A DNA stretch of 64,000 bases from AP-15 sp963781215 (GTDB lineage: Bacteria; Pseudomonadota; Alphaproteobacteria; ATCC43930; CGMCC-115725): assembly GCA_963781215.1 (NCBI GenBank), contig CAWAFE010000021.1:62001-126000 (forward strand). The letters run 5' to 3'. The translations under genes and the position numbers were made by a program. The notes below the pieces were generated by a model, which was given only the letters and a program-made list of their open reading frames with translations, was not told the DNA's origin and searched no databases. Shown one piece after another: positions 52,876 through 62,526 of the stretch; positions within the stretch are counted from its first letter, which is position 1; each line of letters begins with the position of its first letter.

Positions 52876-53643
52876 ATGACACAACGCTCGGCCGGACGGG
52901 TGGCTCTGATCACCGGCGGTGCCAAAGGGATTGGCGCAGCGACCGCCGAGCGGCTTGCCGAGGACGGTGCCGCGATCGCGATCTGCGATCTCGATGGCGC
53001 CGGCGCCGAAGCGACGGCGGCGCGGATCGCCAGCCGGCACGGGGTCGCGGCGCTCGGCTTCAGGACCAATGTCGGCATCGCCGCCGAGGTCGACGCATTG
53101 GCCGCCGAGGTCGCACAGCGGCTGGGCTCGCTCGACATCCTGGTCAACAACGCCGGCATCACTCGCGACAACCTTATTCACCGGATGACCGAGGAGGATT
53201 GGGACGCCGTCGCCTTGGTCCACATGAAGGGCGCGTTCCTGTGCTCGCGCGCGGCCCAGCGGGAGATGGTCAAGCGCAATTGGGGGCGCATCGTCAATTT
53301 GTCCTCGGCCTCGGCGCTGGGCAATCGCGGGCAGACCAACTACTCGACGGCGAAAGCGGGCTTGCAGGGCATGGCGCGCACCCTGGCGATCGAGCTCGGC
53401 CGCTTCGGCATCACCGTCAACGCGGTGGCGCCGGGCTTCATCGACAGCGACATGACCCGCGCCGTCGCGATCAGGCTCGGCCAGGACCCCGAGCAATACA
53501 AGGCCGATCGAGCCAAGGCGATCCCGGTCGGCCGGGTCGGGGTGCCGCGCGACGTCGCCAACGTCATCGCGTTTCTTGCCAGCGAGGACGCCTCTTTCGT
53601 CTCGGGCCAGGTGATCTATGTCGCCGGTGGTCCGCGCGGATGA
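52876..53643 (+). CDS. SDR-family oxidoreductase (FabG-like)
   Basis: This 255-residue Rossmann-fold NAD(P)-dependent dehydrogenase has the cofactor loop TGGAKGIG (13-20), NNAG (90-93), a catalytic Ser at 142-143, Y155 and K159 (NYSTAK). It resembles 3-oxoacyl-ACP reductases. The adjacent KDG-type kinase and creatininase-family genes point to a sugar-acid or polyol pathway instead. The end overlaps the kinase start in an ATGA junction. Confidence 0.85.
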   Translation: MTQRSAGRVALITGGAKGIGAATAERLAEDGAAIAICDLDGAGAEATAARIASRHGVAALGFRTNVGIAAEVDALAAEVAQRLGSLDILVNNAGITRDNLIHRMTEEDWDAVALVHMKGAFLCSRAAQREMVKRNWGRIVNLSSASALGNRGQTNYSTAKAGLQGMARTLAIELGRFGITVNAVAPGFIDSDMTRAVAIRLGQDPEQYKADRAKAIPVGRVGVPRDVANVIAFLASEDASFVSGQVIYVAGGPRG

Positions 53644-54629
53644 ACGCCGCCTCGTCCGAAGGGCGCTATGACCTTCTGACGCTCGGCGAGACATTGATGC
53701 GGCTGTCGCCACCCGGCGCGCAGCGGCTCGATCAGGCGCGGCAATTCGAGATTGGCATCGGCGGCAGCGAACTGAATGTCGGCTGCCTCCTGGCCCGGCT
53801 CGGCCGGCGGGTCGCCTGGGTGTCGCGGCTGCCGGAGGGGCCGCTCGGCCGCATGGTCGACGGCGAGGCGCGGCGGCACGGGGTCGATACGCGCTGGGTG
53901 CGCTGGATTCCCGACGCGCGCCTGGGGCTGATGTTCTACGAGCCCGGACCCGAGCCTCGCACCAGCCGCGTCCTTTATGACCGCAAAAATTCCGCGGCCT
54001 CGGAGCTGGGCTTCGAGGATGCGCCCTGGGAGATGCTGGTTCAGGCAAGCGCCTGGGTGCATCTCTCCGGCATCACCCCGGCCCTGGGGCCGAGCTGCCG
54101 GGCGCTGGTGCTGCATGTGGCGGCACTCGCCGCTTCCGCCGGGAAGCCCGTATCCTACGATTTGAACTACCGCTCGACCTTGACCACCCCGGCCGAAGCC
54201 CGCGCGGTCTTGGACGCGGCGGCGGCGCATCTCAATCTGCTGGCGCTGGCCGAGCGCGATGCCCAGGCCGTGCTCGGCTTTGCCGAGGGAGGCGAGCGGC
54301 TGGCCGAGTCGATCGCCGCACGCTACGGGGTGCCGCAGGTCGCGCTGACCCGGCCTCCCGAGGCCGAGCCCGGCACCTTGCTGTTGGCGGGCGGTGCGTT
54401 TCGCTATGCGCCGCATTTTGCGGTCGAGGTCGTCGACCGCATCGGCGCCGGCGACTCGTTCGTGGCGGGGCTGATCCACGGCCTCTTGGACGGCGACCTA
54501 GACCTCGCGATCCGGCTCGGCGGCTTCGCCGCGGCGATCGGGCTCGCCACCCCGGGCGACATCAACTTTCTCGCCCCCGAGGACATCGCCCGCTTTCGCG
54601 CCGGGGCGACCGGCGGGCTCGAACGCTGA
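53640..54629 (+). CDS. PfkB-family sugar kinase, 2-keto-3-deoxygluconate kinase-like
   Basis: This 329-residue ribokinase-fold enzyme has GETLMRLSPPGAQRL and GGSELNVGCLLARLG near the start. The PfkB signature with the catalytic Asp (DRIGAGDSFVAGLIHGLL) lies near residue 270. The N-terminal pattern fits KDG kinases, which phosphorylate 2-keto-3-deoxygluconate. No aldolase is seen here. It is coupled to the SDR gene and followed by a creatininase-family gene 19 bases downstream. Confidence 0.82.
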   Translation: MNAASSEGRYDLLTLGETLMRLSPPGAQRLDQARQFEIGIGGSELNVGCLLARLGRRVAWVSRLPEGPLGRMVDGEARRHGVDTRWVRWIPDARLGLMFYEPGPEPRTSRVLYDRKNSAASELGFEDAPWEMLVQASAWVHLSGITPALGPSCRALVLHVAALAASAGKPVSYDLNYRSTLTTPAEARAVLDAAAAHLNLLALAERDAQAVLGFAEGGERLAESIAARYGVPQVALTRPPEAEPGTLLLAGGAFRYAPHFAVEVVDRIGAGDSFVAGLIHGLLDGDLDLAIRLGGFAAAIGLATPGDINFLAPEDIARFRAGATGGLER

Positions 54630-54648
54630 TATCGGGAAGGAGCATGCG

Positions 54649-55392
54649 ATGCAGCTGCAGCTGCAGACTTGGCAGGAGGTCGATGCTTATCTGCAACAGA
54701 GCCGCGGCATCATCCTGCCGATCGGCTCGACCGAGCAGCACGGGCCGACCGGGCTGCTCGGCACCGATTCGATCTGCGCCGAGACGATCGCCCGCGGTGT
54801 CGGCGAGGCCGCCGGGGCGCTCGTTGCGCCGACCATCGCGGTCGGCATGGCGCAGCACCATCTCGGCTTCTCGGGCTCGATGACTCTGCGGCCGAGCACG
54901 TTGATTGCGGTGCTGTGCGACACGGTCCAGTCGCTGGCACGGCACGGGTTCGAGCGGTTCTTTTTCATCAACGGGCATGGCGGCAACATCGCCACCGTCA
55001 CCGCCGCCTTCTCGGAAATCTATGCGGCGCGCAGCCTCTCCGCGGCGGCCGACGCGGCCCCAGTCCGATGCCGGCTGCGCAGCTGGTGGCAGAGCCGCGA
55101 AGTGCTGCAATTGGCCAGGGAGCTGTTCGGCGACGGCGAGGGCAGCCACGCGACCCCGAGCGAGGTGTCGGTGACCCAGTTCGCCTATCCAGAGGCGATC
55201 AAATCGGCGCCCCTCGACCCGCCGGTAGCGCCGCGCGGCGATTTCGCCGACGCCGCCGATTACCGCCGCAAATTTCCCGATGGCCGGATCGGCTCGAACC
55301 CGGCGCTGGCGAGCCCGGAAGCGGGCCGGCGGCTCTACGACACCGCCGTCGCGACCCTGGCCAAGGACTATTCGAGCTGGGTCGCCGGATAG
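54649..55392 (+). CDS. Creatininase-family metal-dependent amidohydrolase
   Basis: This 247-residue protein has metal-binding motifs LPIGSTEQHGPTGLLGTDS and FFFINGHGGN, and the downstream SHATPSEVSVTQF. These are the hallmarks of creatininase/ArfB-like enzymes, which open cyclic amides or hydrolyse formamides. The actual substrate is unknown. The ATG follows GGAAGGAGC. It is the last gene of the SDR-kinase set. Confidence 0.83.
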   Translation: MQLQLQTWQEVDAYLQQSRGIILPIGSTEQHGPTGLLGTDSICAETIARGVGEAAGALVAPTIAVGMAQHHLGFSGSMTLRPSTLIAVLCDTVQSLARHGFERFFFINGHGGNIATVTAAFSEIYAARSLSAAADAAPVRCRLRSWWQSREVLQLARELFGDGEGSHATPSEVSVTQFAYPEAIKSAPLDPPVAPRGDFADAADYRRKFPDGRIGSNPALASPEAGRRLYDTAVATLAKDYSSWVAG

Positions 55393-55456
55393 GCTGCGGC
55401 AACCTGGAGGCGACCCGACCCGATGCCCTCCGGCAGGGGCTGTGCTATGCTGCGGC

Positions 55457-55609
55457 ATGCGTCTGCACAAGAGGATCGAGATTTCGCCGCGCCACGCCGT
55501 GCTGATCGCCTGCGTGGCGGCATTGCTCGGAATGGTTTACGCCGGCGGCTGGACTTGGCCGCTCAAGGCCGCCGCCGTGATGATCCCGGTCTCTTTTCTC
55601 GTGGGGTGA
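55457..55609 (+). CDS. Small membrane protein, hypothetical
   Basis: This 50-residue frame opens MRLHKRIEISPRHAVLIACV and has two hydrophobic stretches (VLIACVAALLGMVYAGG and AAAVMIPVSFLVG). The basic N-terminus followed by helices looks like a real small inner-membrane protein. No clear ribosome site is seen, and I do not recognise it. It ends 44 bases before a convergent gene. Confidence 0.4.
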   Translation: MRLHKRIEISPRHAVLIACVAALLGMVYAGGWTWPLKAAAVMIPVSFLVG

Positions 55610-55653
55610 CGGGCCACTCGTCCGTCTCGTCGCAATCGGCACGGTCGCCGCCT

Positions 55654-56499
55654 CTATCGGTTCAGCAGCAACGGGTAGATCGATAGCAGCAGCTCGGCGA
55701 CGATCAGCAGCACGATGTACCATTCGACGCGGTGGCTGCTGCGCGTCTGCACCAGGCCTAGCAGCGTCTCGACCGTGCGCGAGACGATGTCGAGCTTGCG
55801 GTCGAGAGTGCGGTCGCGTTCGCGCAGCTCGTATTCGTCGGCGAGCCTCGTATAAAAGCGCTCGAGCTCCGGGTGCTCCCACAACAGCTCGGGAGTCTCG
55901 CCGGTTCCGACGCGGCCGACCATCTTCTGCTGAATCAGCAAGACGTCGCCGATGTGGCGCAGCAGCTCTTTGCTCCCCGCGCCGGCTCGACCTTTCTGTT
56001 GCAAAGTCGCGGCGAGCGGCTCGATACGGTCGAAAATCTCGGCGATCCGCGTCTCGTAATGGGACAGCACAACGCTCTTGGCGAGGATGTCGGCGACCAG
56101 CTGGAGCCGTTCGATCGCTTGGTCGGGCACGAGAATATTGCCGGTGGCGTCAACATGCTGGCCGGTGTCGGGCCGGATCAGGATCCGCGCCTCGTCCTGC
56201 TCCGGCACCGGGAGCGGGCCGCGGATCGCCGGCGCCAGCGACGCGACAAAGGCGTCGCTCGCGGACGTCCGCGGCCCGATGAGCACCACGGCGCCATAGG
56301 GAAAAACGACGGCGACGCCCGCGCCCGGAATGTCGGCCGTAACCGGTGCCGCGCCGAACGCCTTGCCCCGTTCGAACGCCCTCGTGTCCAGACGCTCCCC
56401 CAGCAGGAGCGCGCGGACGGGGACAACCTCGTCGAGGCAAGGCGCGATCGGCCCGCCGCCGGGCGGCCTCGACTCGACGTTGGCCTGGGCGCGATCCAC
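55654..56499 (-). CDS. RMD1/DUF155-family membrane protein
   Basis: This 281-residue protein has the DUF155 core: FPYGAVVLIG near the start, then VLSHYETRIAEIFDRIEPLA and a long charged helical region with LDRKLDIVSRTVETLLGLVQ. A single C-terminal membrane helix follows (WYIVLLIVAELLLSIYPLLL). The family includes yeast Rmd1 and human RMND1, but the bacterial role is unknown. The GTG start shares one base with the stop of the Pat-like gene, so the two are coupled. Confidence 0.75.
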   Translation of the reverse strand: MDRAQANVESRPPGGGPIAPCLDEVVPVRALLLGERLDTRAFERGKAFGAAPVTADIPGAGVAVVFPYGAVVLIGPRTSASDAFVASLAPAIRGPLPVPEQDEARILIRPDTGQHVDATGNILVPDQAIERLQLVADILAKSVVLSHYETRIAEIFDRIEPLAATLQQKGRAGAGSKELLRHIGDVLLIQQKMVGRVGTGETPELLWEHPELERFYTRLADEYELRERDRTLDRKLDIVSRTVETLLGLVQTRSSHRVEWYIVLLIVAELLLSIYPLLLNR

Positions 56500-59198
56500 T
56501 AGCCCTCCACCGCCCCGCCGAGCCGCCTGCCGACTCGCACCAGGCCGGGATCGCTTGCATCGGCGGCGATCGCGAAGCCAAGCGCGCGGCACATCTGCAG
56601 CATCGCGGCATTCTCGGGCAATACCTCGCCGACGAGCTCGCCGACGCCGCGCCGGCGCGCCACCTCGATCAGCTGCGTCATCAATAGATAGCCGAGCCCG
56701 CGGCCCTTCCAGTCGCTGCGCACCTCGACCGCGTATTCGGCGCGCCGGTTGTCCGGGTCGGCCGAAAAGCGCGCCACGCCGAGCGCCGTCTCGGCGTCGG
56801 CAAGGAGCGCCAATAGCGCCATCTCGCGGTCGTAATCGATCTGAACCAGCCGTGCGGCGAGCTGATGGCTGAGGCCCTTCATTGCCGTGAAATAGCGCAG
56901 CCGCAGATCTTCGGGGCTCATATGGCCGGCGAGATCCTGTAAGAGCGGCTCGTCCTCGGGGCGAATCGGTCGCAGCCTGACGGAGGTGCCGTCGCGCAAT
57001 GTAGCGGTCGCCTCGAGCTCTTTCGGATAGGGCGAGATCGCGAGCCGCACGCGGCCGGACGTGGCCGGGGCGACGCGCAGCCTTGCGTCGAGCGCCATGA
57101 CCCCGGTGGTGCCGGCGAGCAGCGGGTTGATATCGAGCTCGCGGATCTCCGGATGGTCGGCGGCGAGCTGGCAGATGCGAATCAGGATTTCGGCGATGGC
57201 GTCGATGTCGGCGGGCGGCCGGCCGCGATAGCCTTGCAGCAGATGCCAGACCCGTGTCCGCGCCATCTGGGCATGGGCGAGCGCCAGGTTGAGCGGTGGC
57301 AACTCAAGTGTGGTGTCGCCCATCAGCTCGACCGCGGTGCCGCCCTGGCCGAACATCACCACCGGGCCGAACACCGGGTCGTCGGCGATGCCGACGATCA
57401 GCTCGACCGCACCCGGCAGGCGCACCATCTCCTGCACCAGAAAGCCGTCGATCCGCGCCGCGGGCAGCGACCGCCCGATACGATCGAGCATCGCCCGCGC
57501 TTCGCTCCGTACCCGTCCGGGCGTGTCGAGGTCGAGCACGACGCCGCCCAGATCGCTTTTATGGGTCAGGTCGGGCGAGCGGATCTTGAGCGCCACCCGT
57601 CCGCCGATTTCGGCCGCCGCGGCGGCCGTGCTCTCGGCATCGGCGACGAGCCTGACCGCCGGCAGCGGGATGCCGTAGGCGGCCAGAACCACCGCCAACT
57701 CGTCGGCGTCGAGCCAGGTTCGGCCGGCGGCGAGGGCACGGGTGACCGCGGCGCGGGCAGCTGCCACATCGGGCGCGAAATTCTCGGGTCGCGCAGCCGG
57801 GGTCTGCATCAGCATGTCCCGGTGGCGGCGGTACAGCACGCGATGCATGAAGGCGCGCACCGCGCTGTCTGGCGTCTCGTAGGTCGGGATGCGGCCGGCG
57901 CCGAGGAGGCGGCGGGCTTCGCCGGCGGACCGCTCGCCGAGCCAGGAGGTGAAGATATTGCGGCCCTCCTGCGCTAGCGAAGGCGCGGCAGCCAGCGTTT
58001 CGATCACCGCGCGCGCGGCGTCCGGGGCCGATGTCAGCGCCGTCGGGCAATTCAGCACCAGCATCGCGTCGACCTCGCGGTCTTCGAGGAGCGCGGACAG
58101 CGCATCGGCATAGCGCTGCGGCGGCGCGTCGCCGACGATATCGACCGGGTTGCCATGGCTCCAAGTGCGCGGCAGGACGCCATCGAGCCGCGCCATCGTT
58201 TCCGGCGACAGCACGGCGAGCCGGCCGCCGCGGGCGATCAGCGCGTCGGTCGCCAGCACGCCGGGCCCGCCGCCATTGGTCAATATCGCGAGGCGGTCGC
58301 CACGCTGGGCGTGGGTCATGGCGAGCGTCTCGACTGCGTCGAACAGCTCGGCCGTCGTCTCGACGCGCAGCATGCCGGCGCGGCGGAACGCGGCCTCGTA
58401 GACCGCGTCGGCGCCGGCCATGGCACCGGTGTGCGAGGCGGCTGCCCGCGCGCCTTCGGCAAAGCGCCCGACCTTGACCACCAGCACCGGCTTGTTGCGC
58501 GCCGCTACCCGCGCTGCCGACATGAATTTGCGGGCATCGGTGACCGCCTCGACATAGAGCAGGATCGCGCGGGTGCCGGCATCGGCGGCGAGGTAATCGA
58601 GCATGTCACCGAAATCCACGTCGGCCATGCCGCCCAGCGAAACGACGTGGCTGAAGCCGATGCCGCGCGGGTCGGCCCAGTCGAGGACGGCGGTGATCAT
58701 CGCCCCCGACTGGCTGACAAAGGCGAGGTCGCCCTCGAGCGGGGCGATGTGCGAGAAGCTGGCGTCTAGCCCGACCCCCGGCACCATGACGCCGACGCAA
58801 TTGGGGCCGACGAGGCGCAACAAGTGAGGCCGCGCCGCGTCGAGCACCTGCTGCTGCAACGCGCGACCCGCCGCCCCCTGCTCACCAAAGCCGGCAGTGA
58901 TGACGATCGCGGCCCGCGTGCCGCGCGCGCCCAGCTCGGCGATCAGGCCGGGCACCGCCGCGGCGGGGGTGGCGATCACCGCGAGGTCGGGAGGCTGCGG
59001 CAAGTTGGCGATGTCGGGATAAACCGGCATTCCTTCGATCGCCTGGTGCCTCGGGTTCACCAGCAGCAGCGGCCCCCGGAACCCGCCACGCCGCAGATTG
59101 CGCAGAACCACGGAGCCGATCGAGCCCAGCCGCGGCGTCGCGCCGATCAACGCCACCGTCGCCGGCTTGAAGAGCTTGTCCAGGTTGCGGATAGACAT
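56499..59198 (-). CDS. Pat-type acetyl-CoA-synthetase-like (NDP-forming)/GNAT fusion protein
   Basis: This 899-residue multidomain protein has a CoA-binding Rossmann domain at 1-130 (FKPATVALIGATPRLGSIGS), and a succinyl-CoA-ligase-like region with AFVSQSGAMITAVLDWAD. An ATP-grasp domain follows at about 490-700 (LKIRSPDLTHKSDLGGVVLD). A C-terminal GNAT acetyltransferase lies at about 730-890 (RSDWKGRGLGYLLMTQLIEV). In enterobacteria and Rhodopseudomonas such proteins (Pat) acetylate lysines of acyl-CoA synthetases; whether this copy keeps ADP-forming activity cannot be seen. The ATG at 59198 matches the family N-terminus. An FNR-type box lies 34 bases upstream. Confidence 0.87.
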   Translation of the reverse strand: MSIRNLDKLFKPATVALIGATPRLGSIGSVVLRNLRRGGFRGPLLLVNPRHQAIEGMPVYPDIANLPQPPDLAVIATPAAAVPGLIAELGARGTRAAIVITAGFGEQGAAGRALQQQVLDAARPHLLRLVGPNCVGVMVPGVGLDASFSHIAPLEGDLAFVSQSGAMITAVLDWADPRGIGFSHVVSLGGMADVDFGDMLDYLAADAGTRAILLYVEAVTDARKFMSAARVAARNKPVLVVKVGRFAEGARAAASHTGAMAGADAVYEAAFRRAGMLRVETTAELFDAVETLAMTHAQRGDRLAILTNGGGPGVLATDALIARGGRLAVLSPETMARLDGVLPRTWSHGNPVDIVGDAPPQRYADALSALLEDREVDAMLVLNCPTALTSAPDAARAVIETLAAAPSLAQEGRNIFTSWLGERSAGEARRLLGAGRIPTYETPDSAVRAFMHRVLYRRHRDMLMQTPAARPENFAPDVAAARAAVTRALAAGRTWLDADELAVVLAAYGIPLPAVRLVADAESTAAAAAEIGGRVALKIRSPDLTHKSDLGGVVLDLDTPGRVRSEARAMLDRIGRSLPAARIDGFLVQEMVRLPGAVELIVGIADDPVFGPVVMFGQGGTAVELMGDTTLELPPLNLALAHAQMARTRVWHLLQGYRGRPPADIDAIAEILIRICQLAADHPEIRELDINPLLAGTTGVMALDARLRVAPATSGRVRLAISPYPKELEATATLRDGTSVRLRPIRPEDEPLLQDLAGHMSPEDLRLRYFTAMKGLSHQLAARLVQIDYDREMALLALLADAETALGVARFSADPDNRRAEYAVEVRSDWKGRGLGYLLMTQLIEVARRRGVGELVGEVLPENAAMLQMCRALGFAIAADASDPGLVRVGRRLGGAVEG

Positions 59199-59231
59199 CG
59201 CCGAAGCTTGCCAGATGGCCTCCCACAGCAA

Positions 59232-59245
59232 TTGATCCAGGTCAA
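59232..59245. promoter_or_regulatory. FNR/FixK-type box upstream of the Pat-like gene
   Basis: TTGATCCAGGTCAA matches the FNR/CRP-family consensus TTGAT-N4-ATCAA with one mismatch. It lies 34 bases before the start codon of the Pat-like gene. Its position suits an oxygen- or redox-responsive regulator acting on this gene. The regulator itself is not in the window. Confidence 0.6.
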
Positions 59246-60019
59246 GGCTAGTCGGCCGCACGCCCAAGACCGGATTATGCGTCAGATGCGAACGCACAAT
59301 CCAGCGTGCGCCGGCCGCCAAGGAGGATCTCGTCTTCAACCCCGGCTCGGAATTGTCGCGCAATCCGGCCGAGACTGATCGCCCACCTCTGCTTCGTCCG
59401 GCGCCTGGCTGAGGCCAGACCGCAACCACTATGCCCGCAAACCGGCGCCTCGGGGCATCTCCCTCGCCGCTGTTTTCGCTGTTATCTTCAGCAAAAATGC
59501 AGCTGAGCCCCTAGCCCGGCTGGGAAATCACCGAACACCTCGACCAAAGCCTTGCCGCCCGGATCGGCACGCCCGTCGCCACACCGCGGAGGATCGACAC
59601 TCTCTGCTGTCCCCGACGTTTGCCACGCGCGCGTGTTTTGCGTAACGGTTCTGATTTCTGTCCCCAAGCTCGCTTCCAAGCGCCCATGAGACCGACCGTC
59701 AACGAATGCAGCAACCTGGTTTCTAGAGGGGCTAATCGCCTAATTCGGATCTCCTAACGTTCAGTATGCCATAACCGAGAGGCTATCGTGTGGCCGCGCA
59801 AGGTGGAGGCGCATATAGCGTCGATCGAACAGGCTCGGCAAGGATACGCGGAAGAATTGCGCTTCACGCCGAGGGTGGGTTCCTCCGCCGTAGTAGCTGC
59901 CTTCGCGACAGTGACGCGGGAAGACCGGACATGTTGGCTGCACAGCAAAGATTGGTGCTTCTTCCGGCGGACGCCGTTTGACATAGAGTCCGCGGCAACG
60001 TGATCCCGCAGAGGAAGAG
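59246..60019. other. Gene-free stretch between the Pat-like gene and the TonB-C-like gene
   Basis: About 770 bases hold no convincing gene on either strand. Composition is less GC-rich than the flanks after 59690. A TTGACA at 59978-59983 could be a -35 for the gene at 60020, but no good -10 follows. Short open frames here lack ribosome sites and protein-like composition. Confidence 0.5.
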
Positions 60020-60871
60020 ATGACACGCAGAAGCTGGCGAACCGCATTGGTGTTGCTTACCGCCGCGTCGCTGCGCTCGCCAGGGGCGATCGCGGCAGAG
60101 CCCGCCAATATCGATCCCGAGGGCGGGACGATCGTCGATGGCGTGTACGTAAATCCATATTTCGGCTTACGCTACCCACTGCCGCACGGATGGCAGGCGG
60201 GACCGCAGCCGCCGCGCCCGTCCTATACCGGGTATTACGTGCTGAGCGCGCCGTCAGCTCCGCAAGATGCGAAGGCGACGATCCTCATCGCCGCACAAGA
60301 CACTTTCTTCGCCACCCCGCCGATTGCCAATGCCAGCGCGATGATGCTCAGCTTGGCGCGCAGCGTCCCCGGCAGTGAGCCTTCGGCTGCCCAGCCCGCG
60401 GCGGTCACAATTGCCGGACACGCATTCGTCAGGATTGATCTACCCGGAACCCCGCTGTCGCGCATTGTGCTCGCCACCGACATCCGTTGCCATGTCGTGA
60501 TCTTCACGTTTACCGGCGCCGAACCGGAGCAGCTGGAGGCGCTCGCAGCGAGCCTTGATCGCCTCGCGTTACGTGAGGACCCGGCTGCGCCCAATTGCGT
60601 TCGCGGCTACGTCACGGCACAGACGATCCGGCACAAAGTTGAACCCATTCCGGCGGGACCTCAATTCGTCAAGGTTTCCACGCGGGTCATCATCGGTGCC
60701 GACGGCAGGGCGAAGCACATTCACGTGATTCGCGCCGACGCCGCGCAACAGAAGAGCATCGAGGATGCATTGGCGCAGTGGCAGTTCGATCCTTACCGGG
60801 TGGCCGGGAAAGCGGCTGAGGTGGAGACCGGACTCAACTTCGAGTTCAAACCCGGCGGCCGAGCCAAGTAA
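60020..60871 (+). CDS. Secreted protein with TonB-C-like C-terminal domain
   Basis: This 283-residue protein has a signal peptide (WRTALVLLTAASLRSPGAIAA). The middle region, about residues 30-190, contains VDGVYVNPYFGLRYPLPHGW. The C-terminal part (VSTRVIIGADGRAKHIHVIR to ALAQWQFDPYRVAGKAAEVE) matches the TonB C-terminal fold found in many proteins that are not energisers. There is no N-terminal membrane anchor or Pro-rich linker, so it is not a classical TonB. It has GAGGAAGAG before the ATG and converges with the di-haem protein gene. Confidence 0.68.
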   Translation: MTRRSWRTALVLLTAASLRSPGAIAAEPANIDPEGGTIVDGVYVNPYFGLRYPLPHGWQAGPQPPRPSYTGYYVLSAPSAPQDAKATILIAAQDTFFATPPIANASAMMLSLARSVPGSEPSAAQPAAVTIAGHAFVRIDLPGTPLSRIVLATDIRCHVVIFTFTGAEPEQLEALAASLDRLALREDPAAPNCVRGYVTAQTIRHKVEPIPAGPQFVKVSTRVIIGADGRAKHIHVIRADAAQQKSIEDALAQWQFDPYRVAGKAAEVETGLNFEFKPGGRAK

Positions 60872-60886
60872 CCGCCGGTCAAACCC

Positions 60887-62317
60887 TCACAAAGCGCGCA
60901 GGAAATTCAGAAGGTCCTGCTGTGAGGAGGCTGGCAGAGCGTTAAAGTTGCCGATGACAGTGGTGGCCTCCGACCCACTGCTGGAATGCGCTTCGATCGC
61001 CTGCAGCAGATCCTGGGTGCGCCCATCATGAAGAAAAAAGATCCGTTGGCCGATCCCCCATAGCGGCGCTGTACGGAACTGGGTACCGCTGGCTTGTCCT
61101 TGGCTGATTTGGTCCTGCAATCCCCCCATTTCATGCAGCTGGAAGTCGCTGAACGGAGCGAACGTGACATTGCTCTGGTTGGTAAAGGTCGACGGCCCTG
61201 TCGTGTGCCTCGGGATGTGACAAAGATTGCAGCCGACATTGATAAAGGCCTGCAGTCCGCGAGCCACCGAGGCGGCAGTACTGGAACTCGCTGCGGGGGC
61301 AGGCCTTGGTCCCGCGGAAAGGCGCATGAACGCCGCGAAGTTCACAATGTCGGAGGATAGATCAGAGGCTGGGCTATTGCTAAGGCCGGTGTCGACGAGA
61401 TTAATCGCGTCTTCCGGAAGCCGGTTAAACTGGCAGCTCGCGGTATCGTCACGCTCGTTTGGGAAAAGCTCGTTGGTCACACCCAACTCGACGTTGTAAG
61501 CCTCACCCGAGAACATCAGCATCGACTTGTTCTGCGCCTTCCATCCGAATCGGGTGATGCTGCCATCGTTGGCGCTGTGATTGAAAGCACCGGAGACACC
61601 GTTAGTTTGGCGCTGGCTCGACAGCGCCTGCGCATCGTTCTCGAGGTTAACATCGGGTGTATTCTCGACTTGTCCGGCACCGAAAATAGGTGTTGGTATT
61701 CGGAAAGCAATGTTGTTCTGAGAAATTGCCTGCGCGAAATTCGGCTGTTGGATATTGCACCCGGCCGCATCCGTCCGTCCCGTGATGACAAACAGATCAT
61801 GGACGCTGCCATCGGACGTTGCAGGCGTGACGTTCAGGTTGGCGATGAAACGAGCTTCGCGCACCGGACCGTACAAGGAGATGAATGTGGGGATCGTGTT
61901 CGCCGCGCCATGCAACGTCGCCACCGCTATTTCCGGGTTGATCGACGGGCTGGTGCCGCCGGTCGCAGGCTGAGAGTGGCAGCCAAGACAACTGTTCAAG
62001 TTGAAGCGCGGACCTAAGCCACTACCATTTATCCCACCCGGTGGCGCATCGTTGATCCTACCCGACACCGAAACAACCGCCCGAAACCGGGCCAGTGACG
62101 CGTTGAACAGGTTGAGCTCGGCCGCCCCGAGGCCGGAAAGCGGTCCTCCGGCGCCGGGCGCCCCGCCGCGCACGCCAGGGTCTTTCGGCCCGGTCGGCGG
62201 GGGGCTGCCGCCGCCTGACGAACCGCCGGCAAACGCATCAGAGACTAAATAAAACGGCACGAACAGTACGATCGTCGCGATCCTGGCGAGCTGCCGAACC
62301 TTAACTCTGCATTGCAT
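60887..62317 (-). CDS. Di-haem cytochrome-like oxidoreductase (DUF1111)
   Basis: This 476-residue exported protein has a signal peptide (ARIATIVLFVPFYLVSDAFA), a Gly/Pro-rich linker and two c-type haem sites: C110-x2-C113-H114 (NSCLGCHSQ) and CNLCHIP near residue 372. The layout, including FGWKAQNKSMLMFSGEAYN and APLWGIGQRIFFLHDGR, is that of DUF1111, also called thiol oxidoreductase. These are related to MauG and di-haem peroxidases. The redox partner and substrate are unknown. The ATG at 62317 follows GGGGGAGCC. Confidence 0.83.
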   Translation of the reverse strand: MQCRVKVRQLARIATIVLFVPFYLVSDAFAGGSSGGGSPPPTGPKDPGVRGGAPGAGGPLSGLGAAELNLFNASLARFRAVVSVSGRINDAPPGGINGSGLGPRFNLNSCLGCHSQPATGGTSPSINPEIAVATLHGAANTIPTFISLYGPVREARFIANLNVTPATSDGSVHDLFVITGRTDAAGCNIQQPNFAQAISQNNIAFRIPTPIFGAGQVENTPDVNLENDAQALSSQRQTNGVSGAFNHSANDGSITRFGWKAQNKSMLMFSGEAYNVELGVTNELFPNERDDTASCQFNRLPEDAINLVDTGLSNSPASDLSSDIVNFAAFMRLSAGPRPAPAASSSTAASVARGLQAFINVGCNLCHIPRHTTGPSTFTNQSNVTFAPFSDFQLHEMGGLQDQISQGQASGTQFRTAPLWGIGQRIFFLHDGRTQDLLQAIEAHSSSGSEATTVIGNFNALPASSQQDLLNFLRAL

Positions 62318-62526
62318 CGCCCTGGCTCCCCCGCCAAACAGATCAGGAGGATAATCATCTTTGGTTGAACGCAATTGAGTCAAAAATGTGTCGGGGGGCG
62401 GCGGGTAAATACACTGGAACGCGGGCGATGATCAGCACGCGACGAGTAGCGTGGCAGGTCTTGTACCGCGCCTGCCATTCGATCGTCAGCTCGCATCAAA
62501 ACTAATGACAGCGCCCGCGGGCAGAC

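Noticed and set aside
59788..60003. Small open frames in the gap before 60020
   Set aside because: They lack ribosome sites, overlap on both strands and have an unlikely amino-acid composition.
60020..60871. A genuine TonB energiser
   Set aside because: There is a cleavable signal peptide instead of a membrane anchor. No Pro-rich linker is present, and no ExbB or ExbD is near.
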